Positions 59,092-64,000 of a DNA stretch of 64,000 bases are shown one piece after another (the stretch's first letter is position 1; each line of letters opens with the position of its first letter). A program made the position numbers and the translations under genes. Source of the DNA: Pseudarthrobacter sp. SSS035 (GTDB lineage: Bacteria; Actinomycetota; Actinomycetes; Actinomycetales; Micrococcaceae). The notes under the pieces were generated by a model. It was not told the DNA's origin and ran no database searches. It saw only the letters and a program-made list of their open reading frames with translations. The stretch spans positions 2,542,001-2,606,000 of the forward strand of contig NZ_CP096882.1 in NCBI RefSeq assembly GCF_023273875.1, given 5' to 3'.

Positions 59092-59097
59092 CCTGGC

Positions 59098-60330
59098 CTA
59101 GGCCTGGACGAGGAGGCCGGTGGCGAACATCAGTCCCATGCCCAGGACGATGCCGGCGCCGGTGAGCGGCGTGAAGGTCTTGCCCGCGGTGTCCCTGAGC
59201 ATTGGCAGGAGTTTGACGGCCACCTGGGCCACGGCTCCGGCTCCGATGCCGAGCAGGAAGGCCGCAAGGGCCGGCTGGTACACGGTCACCCCGAGGAGGG
59301 CCCCGGCGGCCGCGGGGGCCCCTGCGATGAGCCCCAGGATCACCAGGCGGCCCAGGCCGGGGGCTTGTTTGGCGAGCGGGGTGACGATCGCCAGGCCCTC
59401 GGTGGTGTTGTGGATGGCGAAGCCGACAATCAGGGACGCGCCCAGGGCGAGTGAGCCCACCGCGTAGGCGGATCCGATGGCGAGTCCTTCGCCGAAGTTG
59501 TGGAGGCCGATGCCGATGGCGATCAGCAGCGCCAGGCGCTGCGGCGGCGGGGCTGAAGGTTGGCCGGCAGCGCTGGGGTTCTGGTGCCGGCGCATCCAGG
59601 CATCCGTTCCCTCGAGGATGAGGTAGGCGGTCACGGCGCCGAGGAAGACGACCATGGGGCCGCCGAACGCGCCGCTGCCGGCCACGAGTCCCACGGCTTC
59701 GAGGGTCGCGTCGATGGCCAGGAAGGCCAGCAGCCCGACGGTGACTCCCAAGAGGACGCGGACCCAGGACGCGGACGAACGGCGCACGAACGGCATCCAC
59801 AGCATGCCCAGGGCCACGGGTATCACGCCAACATAGATCCCCAGGAGCAACATAAGTCCGAAGAAGGAGCTCCCGCGCTCCGGACTCAAGGCGGCCGCGT
59901 CAATAACCGCCGGGATCTTGCCGCCGTTCGAGGTCACCAGCGCCACCTCGTAGGGATCCCCCTCCACCCAGTTGTAGATGATGGTGAGGGTGGTGGACTC
60001 CAGCGGCGCCATGGTTTCCCGGGTCTGCGTGAACACGGCGTAGTAGTCCGAGACATTGACCTGCGCGATGGACACCGGATCCGGTCCCTCGTTCCGGACG
60101 GTGATGGCGATCTGGCCGGCAGTCAGGCGAACGTCTTCGACGGCTACCTCCTCCTTCGGCGGAACGCCCTCGGAGAAGTTGTTGAGACCCGGTGCGTTGA
60201 GCAAGGTAAACAGGCCCAGCAGGATGGCGATCAGGACCAGCGGTCCAATGCCGAGCATCCACCGCGGCACCGGCGGCCGCCTGTGGGGTGCTGCGGCCAG
60301 AGCGGCAGCTGACTTTTCGTCAAGGCTCAT
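59098..60330 (-). CDS. ZIP-family metal transporter with N-terminal extracellular domain
   Basis: The 410-residue protein has an extra helix (about 24-45) and then ~105 outside residues with a beta-sandwich look (ITVRNEGPDPVSIAQVNVSD, TTLTIIYNWVEGDPYEVAL) before the eight ZIP helices. The transport-site motifs HNFGEGLAIG and HNTTEGLAIV are intact. A usual bacterial ZIP is 250-310 residues, so the N-terminal domain is an addition. Its start overlaps the multicopper oxidase stop (ATGA), so the two are made together. Zn, Fe or Mn import is the family role; Mn or Fe fits the regulator best. Confidence 0.85.
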   Translation of the reverse strand: MSLDEKSAAALAAAPHRRPPVPRWMLGIGPLVLIAILLGLFTLLNAPGLNNFSEGVPPKEEVAVEDVRLTAGQIAITVRNEGPDPVSIAQVNVSDYYAVFTQTRETMAPLESTTLTIIYNWVEGDPYEVALVTSNGGKIPAVIDAAALSPERGSSFFGLMLLLGIYVGVIPVALGMLWMPFVRRSSASWVRVLLGVTVGLLAFLAIDATLEAVGLVAGSGAFGGPMVVFLGAVTAYLILEGTDAWMRRHQNPSAAGQPSAPPPQRLALLIAIGIGLHNFGEGLAIGSAYAVGSLALGASLIVGFAIHNTTEGLAIVTPLAKQAPGLGRLVILGLIAGAPAAAGALLGVTVYQPALAAFLLGIGAGAVAQVAVKLLPMLRDTAGKTFTPLTGAGIVLGMGLMFATGLLVQA

Positions 60331-61460
60331 GATGGGCTCACCTCGAAGAAGCCCATCCAGCCCAGTTCAGCGAACTCGGTCTTGTGGGCGTGGAACATGT
60401 ACTTGCCCGGGTACGGAAAGCGGAGTTCCACAATGCCGCGCTGGCCCTGCACCTGCGAGATCGTGTCCGTGAACTCACTGGGAGTCAGCAAGGTCCCGGT
60501 GGGGTAGTAGTGGAAGAAGTTCCCGTGCACGTGGAAGGAATTGATCGGATCGTATTCGAGAACGTTGATGAGGTGGATCCGGACGAGCTCGTTTTGCTTG
60601 ACCTGGACGGGGAAGTCCATGAAATGGAACGGCAGGCCGTTGACGGAGTAGAACTCGTTGTCGTCGCCGCCGTCGGTGTTGTAGCCGTTCATCACCATGA
60701 CCATTTCGTTGTCGGCTTTCAACCGGCCTTCTTTGGGCTCGATGATGAAGCCGCCGTAGAGGCCCTTGGCGATGTGCGGCGCCAGCGGTGACTGGTGGCA
60801 GTGATAGAGGTGCGTGCCGAATGGTGTGGCATCAAATTCGTAGGTGAAGCTTTGGCCCGGAGCGATGGACCCGGCGCCGATCCCCGGGGTGCCGTCCATC
60901 TCGGCCCGGTGGATCCCGTGGAAGTGGATGGTGTGGGGGTGCGCACCGGCGTTGGTGAAGTGGATCCGGAGGGCGTCGCCTTCCTGCGCCCAGAGGGTCG
61001 GACCGGGGATCCGGCCGTTGTAGCTCCAGCCCGGGAACGTCACCCCCGGCGCGATCTCGAAATCTTTATCCACCGCGACGATGTCCCATTCCCGGAGGGT
61101 GCGGCCGTCCGGAAGCGTGCTGGTTTTGCCCCGGTCGAAATCGTGCAGGACCGCGGTCGGGTCGATCCCGGCGCGGTCCGGCGGGACCGAACCGCCGGCG
61201 AAGCCTGCGTGACCGGCGTGGTTCGCCACGTGGCCAGCGTCCGTGCGGGGCGAACCAGCGCCTGCCGCTGAGGAACCGTCCGTGGAAGTCTTCGCTGCCT
61301 GACCTGACATGGTGCCGTGTCCGGCGTGCTGCCCGGGATCCTTGGAATCCAACGGCGCCCAGCCGGCAAGCGCAGGCACTGTGGCGAAGGCCGCGGCTCC
61401 CGAGAGCATGGCACGCCGCGTCGGCATCGTCTTTCCTTCGGTTTTCGGCGTGCCGTCCAT
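60327..61460 (-). CDS. Tat-exported multicopper oxidase
   Basis: The 377-residue protein has a Tat signal (PTRRAMLSGAAAF), a His-rich spacer (DPGQHAGHG, HVANHAGHAG), and two cupredoxin domains with copper motifs HTIHFHGIH near residue 173, HLYHCHQSPLAPHIAKG near 216, FHVHGNFFHYY near 306 and MFHAHKTEFAELGWMG near 353. ATG 61460 (GGAG 6 bases upstream) was chosen over TTG 61478. Such small oxidases act outside the membrane on metal ions or phenols. The overlap with the ZIP gene and the upstream DtxR-like box suggest metal oxidation tied to uptake or detoxification. Confidence 0.88.
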   Translation of the reverse strand: MDGTPKTEGKTMPTRRAMLSGAAAFATVPALAGWAPLDSKDPGQHAGHGTMSGQAAKTSTDGSSAAGAGSPRTDAGHVANHAGHAGFAGGSVPPDRAGIDPTAVLHDFDRGKTSTLPDGRTLREWDIVAVDKDFEIAPGVTFPGWSYNGRIPGPTLWAQEGDALRIHFTNAGAHPHTIHFHGIHRAEMDGTPGIGAGSIAPGQSFTYEFDATPFGTHLYHCHQSPLAPHIAKGLYGGFIIEPKEGRLKADNEMVMVMNGYNTDGGDDNEFYSVNGLPFHFMDFPVQVKQNELVRIHLINVLEYDPINSFHVHGNFFHYYPTGTLLTPSEFTDTISQVQGQRGIVELRFPYPGKYMFHAHKTEFAELGWMGFFEVSPS

Positions 61461-61485
61461 TTCATCTCCATTGATCAAACACTTT

Positions 61486-61503
61486 TGTTAGGCCAGTCTA
61501 ACA
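61486..61503. promoter_or_regulatory. DtxR/MntR-type operator
   Basis: TGTTAG-gccagt-CTAACA is an 18-base palindrome; its core TTAGGCCAGTCTAA matches the DtxR-family consensus TTAGGCTAGCCTAA at 12 of 14 positions. It lies between the oxidase and regulator genes (26 bases from the oxidase start, 28 from the regulator start). Confidence 0.75.
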
Positions 61504-61530
61504 TTTATGTTCGGCTGGTAATATGGGGAT

Positions 61531-62199
61531 ATGACCGTCTCCGAGCTGACAGCTTCCGCGCAGGACTACCTGAAGATGATCTGGTCCTCAACGGAATGGG
61601 CCGAGGCTCCCATCACCGTTGGCGCCATGGCCGAGCGGATGGCGGTCAAACCGTCCACCGTTTCGGACGGCATCCGTCGGCTGGCAAAGCAGGGCCTGGT
61701 CACCCATGCCCCCTATGGCAGCATCGAACTGACGCCCGCCGGCCGGGCACACGCCGTCGAAATGGTGCGCAGGCACCGCCTCCTGGAAACATTCCTCGTG
61801 CAGATTCTGGGATACGGCTGGGACGAGGTGCACGACGAGGCCGAGATCCTCGAGCACGCCGTTTCCGACACCATGATCCAGCGCATCGACGAGAAGCTCG
61901 GCTTCCCCACCAGGGATCCACACGGCGACCCAATCCCCTCCGGAAATGGGGTACCGCACCCCCCGCAAGGGGATCCCCTGACATCCGTGGAACCGGAACG
62001 GACGGTTACTATCACAAGGATCTCGGACGCGGACCCGGACATGCTCCGGTACTTCACCCAGCTCGGGCTGGGACCGGACACACAGCTCCAAGTTTTGGCC
62101 CACCGCCCGTATGCGGACGTGACCACGATTCGGGTCGGGGACCGCGACGTTGATCTGGGTCCCTCCGCAGCAGAGGCCATCTGGGTAGTGGCCAAATAA
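61531..62199 (+). CDS. MntR/DtxR-family metalloregulator
   Basis: The 222-residue protein has a DtxR HTH (AEAPITVGAMAERMAVKPST, VSDGIRRLAKQGLV), dimer/metal domain (MVRRHRLLETFLVQILGYGW, EVHDEAEILEHAVSDTM) and a C-terminal SH3-like FeoA domain (TRISDADPDMLRYFTQLGLG). The position of DtxR Met10 is Asp12 (SAQDYLKMIW) and that of Cys102 is Glu in EAEILEH, a pattern of manganese-sensing MntR; the MntR Glu11 position is Lys here. It is divergent from the oxidase-ZIP pair, and a DtxR box lies between. The hydrolase gene follows by one base. Confidence 0.87.
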   Translation: MTVSELTASAQDYLKMIWSSTEWAEAPITVGAMAERMAVKPSTVSDGIRRLAKQGLVTHAPYGSIELTPAGRAHAVEMVRRHRLLETFLVQILGYGWDEVHDEAEILEHAVSDTMIQRIDEKLGFPTRDPHGDPIPSGNGVPHPPQGDPLTSVEPERTVTITRISDADPDMLRYFTQLGLGPDTQLQVLAHRPYADVTTIRVGDRDVDLGPSAAEAIWVVAK

Positions 62200-62200
62200 G

Positions 62201-62977
62201 GTGAAGATTGCCCTGGCTCCCGACGGCGCCGAACTGGCGTGGGCCGAAGAGGGTACCGGCCAGTCGCTGCTCCTGATCGCGGGCGAGGCAACTGCCATGG
62301 ACGGTTGGGGACCAACGGCGGCGGCCCTGGCACAGCATTTCAGCGTCATTCGCTTCGACCACGGGGGGATCGGCGGGAGCAGCGATGGCGACGCCGGCCG
62401 CTACACCACGCGGCTCCTCGCCGCCGATGCGGTAGCTGTCCTCCAAGCGGCAAACGTGGACAGCGCTCACGTGTACGGGCACTCCATGGGCGGGCGGGTG
62501 GCCCAGTGGCTCGCGATTGACCACCTGAAGAGTGTTCGTGCGCTGATCCTTGCTGCGACGAGCGGAGGAACACTGGGCGGGGCCGAGCCCGCGAGGGACG
62601 CTATGGAAGCGCTGTTGAGCGGCGACATGTCGCGGCTCGAGCCTCTGTTCTTCGCCCCGGAATGGGCTGAGGACCACCCCGAGGCGGTCCTCACTTTCTT
62701 CAACTCACGGGCCTCCGCCTGGGCCAAGGCGCGCCACTTCCGCGCCAGCCGGGACCACGATGCGTGGAGCCGCCTCGGCTCCATCGAATCGCCCACACTC
62801 ATCCTCCACGGCACCGACGACGCCCTGAAACCCATGCCCAACGCCGTCCAGCTGCACCGGCACATCCGCTGCTCCACGCTGGTCAAGGTCCCGGGCGCCG
62901 GCCACGGCCTCCACCTGGACCGTCCGGAAACCATCCCGTGGATCCGGCAGTTCATCGCCGCTAAAGCAGCCCTCTGA
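62201..62977 (+). CDS. Alpha/beta hydrolase following the metalloregulator
   Basis: The 258-residue protein has the oxyanion segment LLLIAGEATAMDGWGP, the nucleophile elbow YGHSMGGRVAQWL near residue 92, Asp in ILHGTDDALKPMP and His in VPGAGHGLHLDRPET. This is the usual esterase/haloperoxidase-like fold. GTG 62201 starts one base after the MntR stop, so the two share a transcript; a link between the hydrolase and metal regulation is not evident. Repeat copy 9 follows the stop. Confidence 0.87.
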   Translation: MKIALAPDGAELAWAEEGTGQSLLLIAGEATAMDGWGPTAAALAQHFSVIRFDHGGIGGSSDGDAGRYTTRLLAADAVAVLQAANVDSAHVYGHSMGGRVAQWLAIDHLKSVRALILAATSGGTLGGAEPARDAMEALLSGDMSRLEPLFFAPEWAEDHPEAVLTFFNSRASAWAKARHFRASRDHDAWSRLGSIESPTLILHGTDDALKPMPNAVQLHRHIRCSTLVKVPGAGHGLHLDRPETIPWIRQFIAAKAAL

Positions 62978-62983
62978 AACGGA

Positions 62984-63021
62984 GAGCGCACGACGGCGGG
63001 AGGTCCCGCCGTCGTGCGCTT
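62984..63021. repeat. Dispersed palindromic repeat, copy 9 with compensatory change
   Basis: GAGCGCACGACGGCGGGA pairs with TCCCGCCGTCGTGCGC around GG. Relative to the consensus GCGGACG, both sides changed (GCGCACG with CGTGCGC), keeping the stem. It lies between convergent stops at 62977 and 63142. Confidence 0.85.
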
Positions 63022-63141
63022 CGCGGCGGGGCGCGGATTCAGGAGCGAAAGATTTCCTTGGCTACCGTGATGGCGGACAGTGCGGACGAGATGTCCTCGG
63101 AGCTGTTCCGTGCTGCCGCTGGTGGCCAAGCTGGCAAGTGG

Positions 63142-63852
63142 CTAGCTTTTGAGCAGCCCGGTGCGCTGTAGCCAGGATTTGACGTCCGGTTCGGCATCTT
63201 GGACTTCCTCGCCCCGCACGGCCAGTCCTTCGCCAATCACCGCACCTGGGCAGGACCTTGTGTAGTCGCGAACGGCGGTGCCGAGCCCGCTCATGGCGTA
63301 CGTGGTGACGGGATGGATTGTTTTGCCGGCGAAGTCGTACCTTTCGGTGAATGTCGTCATGATCATTGGTGCCCGGACGTTCCAGATCCCGCTTGCCAGC
63401 AACACGGTGTCGTATTGGTCGATGGACGCCAACGACGAGGCCAAGGCCGGGCGGGCATCAGTGCTTTGCTCGCGGACGTTTCGTGCGACCGTGGCGTCGT
63501 AGTCCTCGGGATAGGGGTCGGCGGCATCGATGCGGTGCACATCGCACGTTATGAGCTTGCTGATCATTCCAGCGAGGACCTCGGTGTTGCCGGTGTCCAG
63601 GTCAGTGCGTCCGCCGTAGTAGTAGTTCTCCCCGGCGCGGGAGAAGTAGGCCAGCAGGACCCGCGCGTTTTCAGCGGGAGCCGGGGTGCTCAGCGCGGTG
63701 GGGGACGGGGCGGTTTCTTGCGCGGGCATGGGTTCGTTCCGTTCTCCCGTGGTGCACCCTGACGTTCCGGTGGTGATTATGGCGGTACCCAGGCCGGTGA
63801 CGGCTGCACGAAGTACGGAGCGCCGGCCGATAGTCCTGCGGTTTGAGGTCAT
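63142..63852 (-). CDS. Tat-exported flavodoxin-family protein
   Basis: The 236-residue protein has a twin-arginine signal (RRTIGRRSVLRAAVTGL) with a lipobox-like TSGC, a Pro/Ser spacer, and a flavodoxin domain: RVLLAYFSRAGENYYYGG for the FMN phosphate loop, DQYDTVLLASGIWNVRAPM and HPVTTYAMSGLGTAVRDY. Exported flavodoxins of this type are thought to act in reductive metabolism outside the membrane. ATG 63852 follows the aldo/keto reductase stop by 7 bases; GTG 63879 is an alternative start. The two genes probably form one operon. Confidence 0.82.
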   Translation of the reverse strand: MTSNRRTIGRRSVLRAAVTGLGTAIITTGTSGCTTGERNEPMPAQETAPSPTALSTPAPAENARVLLAYFSRAGENYYYGGRTDLDTGNTEVLAGMISKLITCDVHRIDAADPYPEDYDATVARNVREQSTDARPALASSLASIDQYDTVLLASGIWNVRAPMIMTTFTERYDFAGKTIHPVTTYAMSGLGTAVRDYTRSCPGAVIGEGLAVRGEEVQDAEPDVKSWLQRTGLLKS

Positions 63853-63859
63853 CACGGGA

Positions 63860-64000
63860 TCAGTCGATTCTGCGACCACTCAACCAGCTCACCATCGCAG
63901 GGTCGCGGTGGTCGAAGAACAGGCTCGCGCCGGTGTCCAGGGCCGCGATCCGGCTCATCTGCTCCTCGGAGATGGCGAAGTCGAACACCTCAAGGTTTTC
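63860..64000 (-). CDS. Aldo/keto reductase, C-terminal part only
   Basis: Only the last 46 codons are inside the window. ENLEVFDFAISEEQMSRIAA and ALDTGASLFFDHRDPAMVSW are the end of 2,5-diketo-D-gluconate-reductase-type aldo/keto reductases, ending with RRID. It reads into the flavodoxin gene with a 7-base gap. The start lies past the right edge. Confidence 0.85.
   Translation of the reverse strand, partial: ENLEVFDFAISEEQMSRIAALDTGASLFFDHRDPAMVSWLSGRRID

Noticed and set aside
10496..63021. The 38-base palindromes as a CRISPR array or as tRNA-like genes.
   Set aside because: They are single, dispersed copies kilobases apart with no regular spacers; the fold is a plain stem.

Overview
The window is high-GC DNA with many GTG/TTG starts, GGAG-type ribosome sites, 4-base ATGA/GTGA gene overlaps and I-shaped (T-poor) terminators. 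Gene content and protein style point to an actinobacterium of the Micrococcaceae, most like Arthrobacter/Pseudarthrobacter (inferred from family resemblance, not from a search). No rRNA, tRNA, CRISPR array, phage module or intact insertion sequence was seen. The stretch reads as a run of catabolic operons, each with its own transporter and local regulator.

Layout. 1-1.45 kb: a truncated SSS symporter behind two LacI-type operators. 1.7-10.5 kb: a ROK regulator and an operon for an Fbp/Afu-type ABC importer, an argininosuccinate-lyase-like enzyme, a PfkB kinase and an amidohydrolase; the substrate is unknown. 10.5-14.3 kb: a NYN/OST-HTH RNase-like protein, a tiny basic protein in an AT-rich pocket, a DUF3846 protein, and a TetR/EamA exporter pair. 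14.4-25.8 kb: one GntR regulon made of a polar-amino-acid-type ABC importer, a five-gene ATGA-coupled operon (L-fuconate dehydratase, semialdehyde dehydrogenase, XylX-like dehydratase, FAH hydrolase, SDR), the GntR regulator and an MFS sugar-acid transporter. Three promoters share a 29-base block. The enzymes fit two branches below one dehydratase: 6-deoxyhexonate to pyruvate plus lactate, and pentonate to 2-oxoglutarate. 25.8-32 kb: an accessory patch with an orphan HsdR-N nuclease, a thioredoxin-like and a zinc-ribbon protein, a decayed gene, a rifampicin-phosphotransferase-like enzyme, and DUF305/DUF6153 proteins.

32-41 kb: a LacI regulator and a seven-gene operon (flavoprotein dehydrogenase, Zn alcohol dehydrogenase, MHS transporter, Gfo/Idh dehydrogenase, TIM-barrel isomerase, DUF993, SDR), a coherent but unassigned catabolic pathway. 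41-48 kb: small regulator/enzyme pairs, VOC, MOSC, and a segment of about 2.9 kb bracketed by 24-base direct repeats. 47.9-59 kb: a two-module Lrp regulator and an operon for a second polar-amino-acid-type ABC importer plus 2-hydroxyacid dehydrogenase, amidohydrolase, ThDP decarboxylase, aldehyde dehydrogenase and a frameshifted M20 hydrolase. 59-64 kb: a ZIP transporter with an extracellular domain overlapping a Tat-exported multicopper oxidase, divergent from an MntR/DtxR regulator with a DtxR-like box; then a hydrolase, a Tat flavodoxin and the end of an aldo/keto reductase.

Two genome-level patterns stand out. Nine copies of a 38-base perfect or near-perfect palindrome sit just after stop codons. 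All three ABC operons carry a stable hairpin right after the binding-protein gene.
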